A stretch of 64,000 nt of DNA from Megalobrama amblycephala (taxonomy: Eukaryota; Chordata; Actinopteri; Cypriniformes; Xenocyprididae), in NCBI RefSeq assembly GCF_018812025.1, contig NC_063044.1:72905379-72969378 (forward strand), written 5' to 3'. Each line of letters begins with the position of its first letter. Position 1 is the stretch's first letter. Below, in pieces: positions 33,802-45,567 of this stretch. The position numbers were made by a program, and so were the translations under genes. The notes under the pieces were generated by a model. The model was not told the origin of the DNA and ran no database searches. It saw only the letters and a list, made by a program, of their open reading frames with translations.

Positions 33802-34036
33802 TGAGTGTTCTCCAGCTGGAGCTAACTAACTAGTGGTAAATCTCTTAGAGAATGCAATGCTACTACTAATAATAGTAATAACATTAACAATAATAATATA
33901 ATTACGATAATGTGATGATTTATTTTGCATAGAATAAAGCTTGATCGAGCTTAGGAGTCAGGACTGTTTTTATTATTGTAACACTATTAGGTATTATAGT
34001 CTTATTATTCTTCATATTCATGAAGATTTACAAAAC

Positions 34037-34078
<42 letters not shown>
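34037..34078. repeat. (TA)n microsatellite
   Basis: About 20 TA units within intron 1 of the hAT transposase. Confidence 0.9.
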
Positions 34079-34079
<1 letters not shown>

Positions 34080-34239
34080 AAATAAGGATATCACGTCAGT
34101 TACTTTTTCATATTGTTTATTAAATGGTAAAAATAAAATGTCTCTGTCAGATCATTTGTAGTATATACTTATTTTTATACAGATGAATGTTTTACCATTC
34201 TTTCTGTCCTGAAGTAAATGTCCCTTTTTCTGTTTCAGT

Positions 34240-34490
34240 TCTAAGAAGAGCAGTGGGCCTAATATTGATGACTTTTTTCTGAGGAAGAATTCTTGTACTC
34301 CTCAGCAAGCTGCTGCTCTTACAGACTCAATTCTGAACATGATTGTGAAAGACATGAGACCCCTTTCCATGGTGGATGGAGAAGGCTTTCGTGAAATGGT
34401 TTCTGCGTTCAATCCTGGATATATCCTTCCATCAAGAACCTACTTTTCAAGATTAATGGAGCAAAAATATGAAAAAACCTGTCAAAAAGT
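34240..34490 (+). pseudogene. hAT transposase exon 2
   Basis: After acceptor CTGTTTCAG: SGPNIDDFFLRK, then IVKDMRPLSMVDGEGFREMV and YILPSRTYFSRLMEQKYE, the conserved region before the catalytic core in Ac/ZBED-type hAT proteins. Donor near 34490 (CAAAAA|GTAAAT). Confidence 0.7.
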
Positions 34491-34540
34491 AAATATACAC
34501 CTAATGCAGAATTGCAAATACATATTTCAGGAACAATCTA

Positions 34541-34865
34541 TGGTATCACTTTACAATAAGGTTCATTAGTTAACATTAGTTAACTACATTAGTTAACATG
34601 AACTAATAATGAACTGTACTTCTACAGCATTTATTATTGTTTGTTAATGTTAACTTCAACATTTACTAATACATTTATTAACGAATACACTGAACATGAA
34701 CAAAAAATGAACGGCTATATTTTCATTTACGTTACAAACGTAAATGAACATTTACAAAAATTAATAATGTTACAAATGTTCTGCTTATATTAGTTAATTC
34801 ATGTTAGTTAATAATACTAATAATAATTGTTTACAAATTAAACCTTAGTGTGAAGTGCAAGAGAA
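34541..34865. mobile_element. MITE with CACTTTACAATAAGG end in the hAT intron
   Basis: Starts CACTTTACAATAAGGTTCAT with repeated TTAGTTAACAT words; the right end near 34850 (AAACCTTAGTGTGAAGTG) is a diverged inverted match. It lies wholly in intron 2 of the transposase, so it need not disturb coding. Confidence 0.55.
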
Positions 34866-34984
34866 GTGAAGTGAAGATTTCAAACTAAACACCCAGTAAA
34901 GATAACTAAACAACGGTTTAACCACTAAGAGTTAAAAAATAAATAAATAAATGTTCAACTAAAATATTCTGATGTTTTTTAAAG

Positions 34985-36357
34985 GTTAAGGAAACTATTC
35001 AGGAAGGAGGAAGCTTCATTGCACTGACCACTGACATCTGGACTAGCCTCGCAACAGAAGCTTACCTTGGTGTCACGTGCCACTTCATCACTGAGGACTG
35101 GAAAATGAAGAGTATAACTCTTGCAACCATGCCTCTAGATGAACCGGTGTCAACATAGCCACATGGCTTGAAGAGGTTGTCACAAAATTCAACATTTCCG
35201 TAGACAACATTAAAGCAGTTGTTCATGACAATGGGTCAAATGTTGTGGCTGCGCTAAAATTGCTGGCAGAGAAACATAAATGGGTCTCTGTCCGCTGTAC
35301 GGGACATACACTTCAGCTTGTTGTGAACAATTCTCTTAAAGAGACCACCATCAGCAAAGCTTTGGGAGCTGCAAGGACCTTGGTTGAACATTTTAGAAGA
35401 AGTGAACTGGCCAATACTAAGCTGAAAGAAAAGCAGCAGCAGATGAACACACCAGAGCATAAGCTGATACAAGATGTGACAACCCGGTGGAATAGCACCT
35501 ACTTTATGCTGGAGAGACTGCTGGAGCAGCGCTGGCCCATTACTGCCACACTTTCTGATCCTGAAGTGACACCAAGGGGCAAACATTACTTTGACTTGAA
35601 GCCTGATCAGTGGTCATTGCTTGAAGAGCTGACCTAGGGCCTGCAGCCTTTTCAATGTGCCACTGAGTTTCTTAGTGGCCAAGAGTATGCAACATTGTCA
35701 TGCCTTCCTCAGCTTGCAAAAGGGCTACAGAGGTCTGTGCAACAATCCCTCAACTTTGAAACAACACCTGGAAAAGCTTTTTTAGCCAAAGCCTCTAAAG
35801 AGTTAACAGAGAGGTGGGGGGAAATCAGCACTTTCTGCAAGGAGAAAGACAACATAGTTCTTCTGTCAGCAGCCCTAGATCCAAGATTTAGAAAACTCAA
35901 GTTTATGCCTGCTGAACAGAGGATAGAGGTTCAAAGAACTGTCGAAGTCCTTGCTATTAAAGCAGGAAAAGAGCTCTGGAAACCTACAGAAGAAGGGCAG
36001 CTTCAGTGTCACAGTGTCACTGCTCCAAAGAAAGGGGAAGAGTCAGTGCTTGAAAACCTCCTCCAGTCTGACACTGACAGCCTCAGTGAAGAGGAGGAGT
36101 CGCATGAGGAACAAAAGATTCAGGTGGTGAGAAAGGAAGTACAAATGTATTTCTCGGAATCACAAATAGCCAAACAAGAAGATCCTTTAGGTTGGTGGAA
36201 GGAAAATGAGGGACGGTTCCCTAACCTATCAAAGCTTGCAAGATCTTTTCTTTGCATCCCTGCCACATCCACTCCAGCAGAACGGATCTTCTCTGCTGCA
36301 GGAAACATTTGCTCACAAAAAAAGCAAGCTTGTCACGTGAACATGTTGATATGCTGA
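34985..36357 (+). pseudogene. hAT transposase exon 3, catalytic core and hATC domain
   Basis: After acceptor TTTTTTAAAG|GTTAAGG: first catalytic D in ALTTDIWTS, second region VVHDNGSNVVAALKLLAEKH, CxxH-type CTGHTLQLVVNNSLK, DVTTRWNSTYFMLERLL, and the dimerisation hATC block WWKENEGRFPNLSKLARSFL ... PATSTPAERIFSAAGNI. Defects: a frame break near 35150, GAG to TAG at 35635, and an extra A in the A-run near 36320 that shifts the last 20 codons. The protein is therefore not produced intact. Closest in style to ZBED1-like/hAT-Ac transposases. Confidence 0.8.
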
Positions 36358-36869
36358 CGTTTCTTCATTTTAATTCAGCACTTATTTGAAAATCAGGCCA
36401 GTGCAGAAAGGACACTGTTAGTTACTCCTTTTCATTAAACTTTTAGAAATGAAGCTCTTAATATTGCTGACAAGAGATGTTTATGTTCAAACATATTTTT
36501 TTGTCTTTAATGCTGCTGATCATTTTTTGTTTGTTTGTTTTTTCTATTGAAAGAGAACAGAATATTTAAACAGTGCTTAGAGAGCATTTGTGTGTGATTT
36601 GAGTTGGAAAGAAATCTGAAAACTTAAGAGAATGACCTGTTTAGTTGGCTCAAAGTTCATTAAAACAACTATTTCAAAAGCTGAAGTGATTTTCTTTTTT
36701 CTTTAGTAGTTAGAATATGTATAACGCAATGTTTTAATTAATTGAAAAAGCTGAATAATCATTCAAAATGTACTGATTAGTCATCAAAATAATCGACGAT
36801 TAGTCGATTAATCGTTCTAATAATTGGTAGATTAATCGATTATCAAAATAATCGTTTGTTGCAGCCCTA

Positions 36870-37418
36870 ATCTACATGGATATTAAAATCACCAACAACA
36901 AGGACTTTATCCGCAGCCAGTACTAACTCTGATAGAAAATCAGCAAATTCTTTGATAAAGTCAGTATGGTGTCCTGGTGGCCTGTATACAGTAGCCAACA
37001 CAAATGTCAACTTACATAATGTTACATAAAGCACCATCACTTCAAAGGAATTATATTTGAAATTCTTTTGAATGATTCTGAATATATTACTATAAATTAC
37101 AGCAACACCTCCCCCTTTGCCTTTCTGTCGAGGATTGTGTCGATAATCATAACCTTGAGGACTAGATTCATTTAAAGTAATGTAATCGTCTGGTTTTAGC
37201 CAGGTTTCTGTCAAACACAGCAAGTCTAGTTTATTGTCTGTGATAATTTCATTTACAATAAGTGCTTTTGAAGAAATAGATCTAATATTCAGTAACCCAA
37301 GCTTTATCATTTGTTTATCTGATTTATCTGTGATTTTCATTTTTTGAACATCAATTAAATTTTTACCCTTAAAAGGTTTCGGAAGTTTTTTGTATTTACT
37401 AGTTCGAGGTACAGACAC
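36870..37418 (-). pseudogene. LINE ORF2, endonuclease N-terminal half
   Basis: APE-type endonuclease: [18 protein letters not shown] (N ligand), [16 protein letters not shown] (E ligand), [23 protein letters not shown] (YRPP) and [10 protein letters not shown] (catalytic D and N). It is cut at the hAT insertion and resumes at 33408. The first Met of this frame is at 37418. Confidence 0.85.
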
Positions 37419-37550
37419 AGTCTCTATGTGATAATATCTAGGTGAAAGAGTTTCTATGTGCTGTGAATTATTTGAGTTCTGTGACGTGAGGCGGCTAGCA
37501 GACGGTCGGTTTAGCCAGTTTGTCTGCGTCCTGATCTGGGCCCTGGTTTG

Positions 37551-38626
37551 TCATGTTTCAGCTCTAAGACTATTTGCCAAATTTCTAGATAGAAGAGCAG
37601 CACCATCCCGGGAGGGATGAATACCATCTCTTTTCAACAGATCAGGTCTGCCCCAAAAGCTTTTCCAATTGTCTATGAAACCTATATTATTCTGCGGACA
37701 CCACTTAGACAGCCAGCCATTGAGTGATGATAACCTGCTAACTATCTCATCACTCCGACGACAGGAAGAGGGCCAGAACAAATTACTTCTGCTGACATTG
37801 AATTTGCGAGTTCACACACCTCTTTAATGTTAATTTTAGTGATCTCCGACTGGCGAAGTCGAACATCATTTGTGCCGACGTGGATAATGATTTTAGAATA
37901 TTTACGTTTAGCATTAGCCAGCACTTTTAAATTTGCTTTGATGTCAGGTGCTCTGGCCCCCGGCAAACATGTGACTATGGTGGCTGGTGTCTCTATTTTC
38001 ACGTTCCGTGTAATAGAATCGCCAATAACTAGGGCACTTTCAACAGGATTCTCAGTGGGTGCGTCACTGAGTGGGGAGAACTTGTTTGATGTTCTAATCG
38101 GAACGGAAGAGTGGTGTTTGTTCTTGCCATTATGCCGCCTCACAGTCACCCAGTTAGCCTGCTGCGTGGCTTCTACAACCGGAACCGAATGTGCAGTGTT
38201 TACTAGGCTAGTCGCATCCAAAGCAGTATCTAAGGCCCTTTCATTCTCACTATCCTCAATTAAAGTTTGGATGCATGTCTCTAATTCTGAGATTCTCTCT
38301 GTCAGCCTGACAATATCCCTGCATTTATCACATGTGTAAGTCTCACTACTGACAGAAAGAGCTAAGCTGTACATGTTGCATTTAATACACATGATAATCG
38401 TCGGACATGACTGACCGTGTGTTTGATGAACGCCGTCCGAAAAACTGCAACGCACACGGGACTCGCTGGCTGGATGTCTCGGTCGCTTGCCGGTGCCTGG
38501 GGCAAGGGTGATGTGCGGGACGCTGTACCTCGCGGTGGATCGATGAATGCCGGGCAGCAACGTCTCCACAGCTTCCCGATCTGGCGAGGACAGATCAGAA
38601 TAACATACATCGGATAAATCCGCCAT
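37551..38626 (-). pseudogene. LINE ORF1 with PHD-like Cys cluster, coiled coil and SGNH esterase
   Basis: Starts [20 protein letters not shown] at 38626. Cys-rich segment [10 protein letters not shown]...CDKC (about residues 80-110), then a heptad-like helix ([18 protein letters not shown]), then an SGNH esterase: block [11 protein letters not shown], block [15 protein letters not shown], and block V DGIHPS in the continuing frame (37781-37551). A frameshift near 37757 separates blocks III and V. Esterase plus PHD-like ORF1 is known from CR1/L2-type LINEs of fish, and presumably acts in RNP-membrane or particle handling; that role is not established here. Confidence 0.8.
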
Positions 38627-39155
38627 TAAATCGACAAGGAAGGTTGGTTTAGAGGAAAAAAGAAAGTAGACGGTAGCTAGCAGGCTATGGCTAACACTAG
38701 GTGATTACGCTGGTGGATTGCTAGTAATAAATCGTTCCGTTTAGTAATACTATGCAATAGGTTAAGTAATCTAGTGAAAAATAAGAAAGTTATATTATGT
38801 GAATAGGAATAAAGAGAAGGATTTAGGATAAACTCCACGAAGCTCCGAGCGTAGGTCAGACAGCAGGCAGGCAGCAGCGTTGAGCGTTGTCAAGTCAGAA
38901 CCCTTCAGCAGACAGCAATCAGTATCAACGTTTTTACCCAATCAGCATAAGTGGAGGACATTATAAATACATGTCTTACATGTTCCTCGACAGTTTCTCA
39001 GCATCCCTTGTTATTTATCCCTTCACCACCCCGTCTCCTCACACTCCTTACCAGAAATACTGGGGGAGTAGTGTGGGTTTGGGCCGAGCTCGGAGCCCTC
39101 TCCTCGGACAGCATGCCAAATACACATACCATTTACTTATTTGACTTGTTTGTAA

Positions 39156-39702
39156 GTGTGAACTCGTGAAACGGAAATGATGTCAGACATATCATGTCAG
39201 ACTCAGTGGCGTCTTTTTTTTCTTCTTTTTTTTCAAATAATAGTCATTCCAATAATGTAAAAATATACAATCTCCTCCACTTGACTGCATAAATGTGTGT
39301 TTGTTTTCGCAGCGAAATTCACTTGATCTTGTGTTTCTGGTGTCCCACATTGACATGCGTATGAATGGAAGGAAAAGTCTATTTTGACCGGCCCATAATA
39401 ATTAAAAATATTTTAGTACAATAAAATCTGAAAGTTAATGTTAATATCACATTAGATAATTGTGTCACTGATCAAATTTATGTAATAGTTCTCACTACAG
39501 AAACATGGGATTTGTCTGTAATGTTTTAAAAAACAATAAAAGATCAGTGAACCTCATTCATGGAAAGATTCAGGGAGCATAATTAATTTATAAAAAGGCA
39601 TACAAATTATTGTAATTGTAACCCAGAGTGATTACAAATAGAAATAAGATTAAGAAAAAATAAGCCAGAGGGGTTACTAAAAAAAAAAGAGAGAAAAGTA
39701 AA
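39156..39702 (+). other. Intron 2 of copy D, middle part
   Basis: Inverted match to copy A intron (TGATCTTGTGTTTCTGGTGT at about 39330 against 20125-20150). Non-coding. With 29990-30300 it shows that the LINE inserted into a pre-existing zinc-finger intron. Confidence 0.65.
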
Positions 39703-39706
39703 TTAA

Positions 39707-40658
39707 AGGTGCCCTAAAACTTTTTTTAAAAGATGTAATATAAGTCTAAGGTGTCCCCTGAATGTGTCTGTGAAGTTTCAGCTCAAAATACCCCATAGAT
39801 TTTTTTAATTCATTTTTTTAACTGCCTATTTTGGGGCATAATTAGAAATGAGACGATTCAGGGTGTGTGGCCCTTTAAATCTTGTGCTCCCCCGCCCCCG
39901 GAGCTTGCGCTTGCCTTAAACAACATAAAAAAGTTCAAACAGCTAATATAACCCTCAAAATGGATCTTTACAAAGTGTTCTTCATGCAGCATGTCTAATC
40001 GCGTAAGTACAGTGTTTATTTTGATGTTTACATTGATTCTCTATGAGTTTGAGGCTATGCTCCGTGGCTAACGGCTAATGCTACACTGTTGGAGAGATTT
40101 ATAAAGAATGAAGTTGTGTTTATGAATTATACAGACTGCAAGTGTTTAAAAATGAAAATAGCGACGGCTCTTGTCTCCGTGAATACAGTAAGAAACGATG
40201 GTAACTTTAACCACATTTAACAGTACATTAGCAACATGCTAACGAAACATTTAGAAAGACAATTTACAAATATCAGTAAAAATATCATGTTATCATGGAT
40301 CATGTCAGTTATTATTGCTCCATCTGCCATTTTTCGCTGTTGTTCTTGCTTGCTTACCTAGTCTGATGATTCAGCTGTGCACATCCAGACGTTCTGCCCT
40401 TGTTGTCTAATGCCTTTCATAATGTTGGGAACATGGGCTGGCATATGCAAATATTGGGGGCGTACACCCCGACTGTTACGTAACAGTCGGTGTTATGTTG
40501 AGATTCGCCTGTTCTTCGGAGGTCTTTTAAACAAATGAGATTTATATAAGAAGGAGGAAACAATGGAGTTTGAGACTAACTGTATGTCTTTTCCATGTAC
40601 TGAACTCTTGTTATTTAACTATGCCGAGGTAAATTCAATTTTTGAATCTAGGGCACCT
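39707..40658. mobile_element. TTAA-flanked non-autonomous element, 952 bp
   Basis: Ends AGGTGCCCTA and TAGGGCACCT, flanked by TTAA (39703-39706, 40659-40662). No transposase frame. TTAA duplication fits piggyBac- or Kolobok-type mobilisation. It interrupts the copy D intron. Confidence 0.8.
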
Positions 40659-40759
40659 TTAATAACTAAATGCATAAATGCAAAGTTAAAACTTTTCATT
40701 AATGATCAAAAAGAGTGTTTTCTTTTTCTTGTTATTTTTCTTGTTATTTTGTTATGTTG

Positions 40760-41740
40760 AAGATGTAAGAAATATACATAGTTGAATGTTATGTTGCCTT
40801 TAAGAGAATGTGAGGTGGAGTTCATTGCCGACCTATCAGGAGAGAGACAACGTGAAGCAAGCGGATGACGTCACCAGCGCGCGAAGAGAGAGAGAGAGAG
40901 AGAGAAAAGAGAGGAGACTAAAACAGAAAGATCGGCAGAGATCATTCTGACTGAAAATATAACTAATTGTGAACTGAAACCAGACAAAACGTCTAGAAAG
41001 ACATTGATTTTCCTTCAAACTTAACTTTATTTTGTTTCATGAGTGATTTTGAGCTATTTTTGAGTGTTTTTGAACGTGAACACGGCGATGACGCAGATTG
41101 AGCTCATCACCGCATGAAACATGGCGAGCCTCCCTGCGAATCTTGATTACGACGAAATCGTCGAGCGATTTTAGACTCTAGTTTTCCCCGGACGGAGGAA
41201 AAAAAACTGAGTGAACAGACATCGAACTCTCTTTTCTTCTTGTATGTGCAATTCTGTTCAATCCGACAGAAGAAGGCCTGGATTATTGCATCTAACGTCT
41301 CAATCGGGTATGGACGATTGTTTTTCCTTTTGAATTCAGAGACTGGTATATGAAAGTACATTATTGAATTTATTGGTGTTTGAACTGTTTACACATTAAG
41401 AAGTTGTATTGTTTTTTTATTATTGGTTTCATTATTCAATACTTAATTAATTTTGAAGTAACAATAACAATAATTTGAAGATAAGGTTTATTGGGTGAAA
41501 TATCTGTTTTAATAAGTTTTATTTATTTTTTTTTATTTTTTTCCCCCTGAATTGTGTATTTGAATATCACATTCAAATCTATAGAGTATTTAAACAATTG
41601 AAATAGACCAGTGTAGGGTTCAGTTAAGGAACCTAAAATCTAAAACCGTTCAAATAAATAATTAGAACATTAAAAGATAAATAGGAAAAAAGAAAATTTA
41701 AATTAGCAATACTAAATATACTAAACTAATACTAAATAGC
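40760..41740 (+). promoter_or_regulatory. Promoter-like CpG/CRE block of unknown origin
   Basis: Contains TGACGTCA at 40866-40873 followed by CCAGCGCGCG and a (GA)n run (40885-40905). Further on, a small frame opens MASLPANLDYDEIVERF at 41121 and stops. It looks like the 5' part of a gene or LTR, but no coding continuation or terminal repeats were found. The rest to 41740 is AT-rich without features. Confidence 0.3.
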
Positions 41741-41749
41741 CTATACTAA

Positions 41750-44178
41750 TAGGGATACACGATCACGATTTTTCATGGCCGATACCGATTTCTTTATTTC
41801 TTTTTTTTTTTTTTACAAGCAAACTGGCCGATTCCGATACCGATTTCCGTTTTTTTTTTTTTTTTATTTTTTTTATTTATTATTATTATTCTTATCAAGC
41901 AACAAACAACAAAGAATGAAAGTATACATAAACAAGATGTTTATTTGGTATTTAACAGGCTAAACTGGGTTTTGGCTATTAAAAACAATAACTGTAACCA
42001 TCTGAAATTAACAGCAGTAACTGCGCAGTAAGTAGCCTACATTCAATACATGCATAGGTAGGCCTACTGACAAAAGCATTTAGCTTTTGTTTTTAAATTG
42101 GGTTGAAACCTTAAATGAAAACATTAACTGTAACTATGTCATTTTAAAGGCAACAACTGCATAGTTTTACAATCCAAACAACACAATCAAAACACATTCA
42201 ACACTCCAAACAAAGATTTTAAATCAAATTAAGTAAATGTAATTTTAAGGTAAAATAAAAAAACATTCATCCTATAGCCTACAGAACTGACGTTTACTTC
42301 TGGCTTTTCAAAAGTGCATGCGAGTTCTTCTTTACAAAAAGAAGCATTTCAGCTTTCACAAGTTAGTCTGTTTCGTTTCTCATCCAACACGTGAGAAGCT
42401 GAGCTGAACAAACGTTCACTGTCTACGCTTGTGCAGGGTTGTGCAGGTAAGCTCGCGCAACTTCAGCGAGCACGGGAAAGCGGCTCTTATTTGTGCGCCA
42501 GTACACCAACGGCTGTTCGCTTCTTGGTATCTGTGCCTCAGACAGGTAGCTCTGCATTTCCAGTGCTGTACGGCTGCCCGTATCCTTAATTGCTTCAGAA
42601 TTTTCTCCCAATATCTCATCGTGCATCGCCAACAGTGAGCTTGCTGTGCCTGGTATTTTTTTCTGCTGGCGCCTCTGTGCACACTTCATTCCCTTCAGCA
42701 TATCTCGTCTCTCCTCTCAGTTTTCCTGTTTCTGTTTGTAACACCTTTTGAAGCATTTCTCGTACTGTATGTTTGACTGTGTTGGAGAAATATATTTTTA
42801 TTAAGCAAACAAAAATGACAGATTTAGCCTGTTATTATGTAGAGAACATTGCTGAATCTTTTCTCAACCGCTTCTAAAAGACTGGATTTGAGGGTTTTAA
42901 CGCCATGATCCGTTTCAGCGCTTTCATTTAAGGTTTCAACACTTTTCAGCGCTTTGTTTTAGGAGACGTTTCAGTGCAACGATTGAGGGGATGGCATCTG
43001 CTGCAGTCGCAGTGGAAGAGCTGATCTCTTTTGTAAGCTCCTCAAATGGTACAAGAAGAGTCAATATGTTCTCAATTAGACCCCATTGGTACGAGCTGAG
43101 GGTTGCAGGTAATTCGTAGTCTGCAGCATATGCCCCCAAAGCATGCTTCTGCTCCATAAGACTTGACAGCATATAATACGTGCTGTCCCATCAAGTTGGG
43201 ACATATTGTTGTAGCCTTTTCTTTGGCTGGCCCAGCTGTGCCTGCACATTCTGAAGTCGGGAGTATGCGAGCGGCGAATGTTTGAAATGGCCAACTATTT
43301 TTCTTCCAGTCGCTACGATGTCAGTTACACTGCGCTGTGAGAGCAACCCTTCATTTACGGCCAGTTGAAGAGTGTGGGCCATACAAGGCGCAGGTTAGGT
43401 AGGTGAGCATCCTTTTGTCAAAAGCCATGACAAGCGCAGATGCTGTATGTGAACCAGAGAATTCTTGTGCATGTAAGAGAACTTTCTGTAGTTCGAAATC
43501 AGCATCAATATATTGGGCCGTCAGACTCAGCATAGATATTGGGCTCACATCAGCGCTCCATATATCGGTGGTAAAACTAATGTATCTGACCTCAGCATTA
43601 AGTAGACTGTGAACATGAGCTGACAAAGCATTGTAGATTTCGGGTAGAGCCACATCCGAAAAGTATCGTCTGCTGGGTAGTGTGTATCGCGGATCCATGT
43701 GTGCCATTAGACGGTGGAAACCTTGGTCTTCTAAAACAGAAAACATCCAGTACAATAAATTCCATTACTTTCTTTGTAATGGCTTGTGCTTTTGAACTAT
43801 CTCGGCTGTAACTCTGGTTTTGTAGAATGACGGATTTCACCGATGGTTGAGTGAGGGATGAAGGTCATGCCTGTTTTGCATTATCAACAGACTTTTTGAT
43901 ACTCATCGTGTTCTTTCGGGTGATGAACTTTTAAATGTCTGATCAAGTTTGTTGTGCCGAATGCCTTCGTTGTTGTTCCTCCACGATTAACTTGTCCTTT
44001 GCAAACATTGCAGATTGCAATCTTTACGTTCTGCGCACAGATTTCGAAATACTTCCACACAAAAGACATGCTCACGAATGATTACAAATGTAGTCTGTGC
44101 ACGTGGGCGCACTTCCGGAAAAATCGGACAAAAAAAAAAAAAGTTCCGATTTATGGCCGGTCAACCGGTGCATCCCTA
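41750..44178 (-). mobile_element. hAT element, degenerate, 2.43 kb
   Basis: Ends TAGGGATACACGATCACG and CGGTGCATCCCTA, flanked by a perfect 8-base duplication TATACTAA (41742-41749, 44179-44186). The transposase is on the minus strand. Long T-runs occur near the left end. Confidence 0.9.
42416..44075 (-). pseudogene. hAT (BED-finger) transposase remnant
   Basis: In order on the minus strand: BED finger with CNVC and HLKVHH (44075-43884); GFHRLMAHMDPRYTLPSRRY and first D in FTTDIWSADVSP (43755-43400); MAHTLQLAVNEGLLSQRSVT and GRKIVGHFKHSPLAYSRLQN (43382-43200); SYQWGLIENILTLLVPFEEL (43172-42936); hATC-like RSEQPLVYWRTNKSRFPVLA (42560-42440). Several frame breaks, and a gap around 42700-42930, show it is dead. 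The family is distinct from the hAT at 33409. Confidence 0.8.
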
Positions 44179-44217
44179 TATACTAAACTAATACTAAATA
44201 TACTAAACTAATATTAA

Positions 44218-44430
44218 ATAGGGCTGGGCGATTATATCGCATGCGATTGTCACACGCATTTCGTCAGTAAAGCTGGTTCCCTGATTACCACTAAATCGCC
44301 ATCACCTGCTTTCAAATGGAGCGGCATTTAATAGACAGAGCCGTAGATCACTGAAGGCGATTCATCTGCGATAATGAACGCGATATTGCGTAGCTTGTCA
44401 GTGAACGACGGCTAATAAGAAAACAAACCC
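44218..44430. mobile_element. hAT-like MITE fragment
   Basis: GGGCTGGGCGATTATATCGC followed by TTCCCTGATTACCACTAAAT is an end of a common fish hAT-type MITE. The other end is missing. 44431-44855 is otherwise intron. Confidence 0.45.
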
Positions 44431-44855
44431 AGAGCCCAGTTTATTTATATTTCTTGCATTTATTGTCAATCAGTAATTCCATTATTTTGATCTTTTTCAT
44501 TGTTTCTGCTTTTACCTGAAAGAGAAACAATTTGTTAATTTATTTCATTTATCATTTACCTTGATATAAATGTTTCAATATAATTTAAACTTACCTTTGT
44601 TGGCTGTCTGTTCTTTCAATCTCTCACCACTGCTCCTTATGAACCTAGAGGTACTGGTCCACATTTCCTCTTGTGTAACTCACCTGGGTGTCCATGCAGC
44701 CGCGGTATCCTGGTGACCTGAAGGAGGCGCTACATGATATTTTATAGCAGTTGTTTATTATATCTGGGCTCTTTTACATCCATTCACTCCATATTTCTCT
44801 TTGAATTATTTTGAATTACTGAAAATGAAATTAAACTTTTTCCCTTTCATTTCAG

Positions 44856-45567
44856 AGCTGATGGAAGTGAAGGAGGAGAGTGAAGAACTGAGTGAAGTGG
44901 AGGAGAAACATCATGACAAACCTGGAGAAAAACCTTTGAGTCGCTCAAAGACTAAAAAGACATTTATAAAGAAAAGAAGAGCCAAGAAATCTACAACCTG
45001 CACTCAGTGTGGAAAGAGTTTCACAAAGAAATCTTGTCTAGAGCTTCACATGAGAGTTCATACTGGAGAGAAGCCGTTCTCATGTGATCAGTGTGGAAAG
45101 AGCTTCTCAAACAAAAAATATCTTAAGCTTCACATGAGAGTTCATACAGGAGAGAAGCCGTTCACATGTGATCAATGTGGGAAGAGTTTCAATCAATCAT
45201 CACACCTTAAATTGCACTCAGGGATCCACTCCGAAGAAAAGCCATTCACATGTGATCAGTGTGGGAAGAGTTTCTTAGACAAACAATATCTTAAGATTCA
45301 CACGAGAGTTCACACTGGAGAGAAGCCGCATGTATGCAATCAATGTGGGAAGAGTTTCAGTCAGTCATCAACCCTTAATGTTCACATGAGGATCCACACT
45401 GGAGAGAAGCCGTTCACATGTCATGAATGCGGCAAAACATTTCTCAGTGCATCAAACCTGAAGAGACATCTGAGAGTTCATACGAAGGAGAAGCCACATT
45501 CATGTTCTGTGTGTGGAAAGAGTTTTTCACTGCTGTGTAGTTTAAAGGAACATCAGAAAACACACAC
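44856..45567 (+). CDS. C2H2 zinc-finger protein copy D, finger exon (runs into gap)
   Basis: Acceptor CATTTCAG ends at 44855; AG CTG ATG GAA continues the phase of the exon at 29553. It encodes ELMEVKEESEELSEVEEKHH, a basic linker (KKTFIKKRRAKKSTT), then seven C2H2 fingers: [102 protein letters not shown] and [17 protein letters not shown], all with Cys2His2 ligands. Linkers are mostly TGEKP; SEEKP and TKEKP also occur. The frame is open to the assembly gap, so the C-terminus is unknown. Family role: sequence-specific nuclear DNA binding. Confidence 0.85.

Larger units (their letters stand above)
33409..36869 (+). mobile_element. hAT element with BED-finger transposase (3.46 kb)
   Basis: Ends TAGGGCTGAAACGATTAGTC and ...TTGCAGCCCTA, flanked by a perfect 8-base duplication ATCTACAT (33401-33408, 36870-36877) in the LINE endonuclease gene. 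Subterminal GTCGACAA palindromes (33430-33490) and ATCGATTA-type words at the right are probable transposase-binding sites. It encodes a multi-exon transposase, now broken. Confidence 0.92.
30317..39150 (-). mobile_element. CR1/L2-like LINE, near full length, split by a hAT
   Basis: Minus strand: 5' UTR (about 39150-38627), ORF1 with esterase (38626-37551), ORF2 with endonuclease and RT (37418-30996, interrupted by 33409-36869), and a 3' UTR ending in a repeated ACTTG tail near 30317. Subtracting the hAT, the LINE is about 5.4 kb. The 5' border is approximate. It lies antisense in the copy D intron. Confidence 0.85.

Noticed and set aside
37827..38339. Plus-strand frame of 170 codons
   Set aside because: Antisense shadow of the LINE ORF1 esterase, whose motifs are clear on the minus strand.
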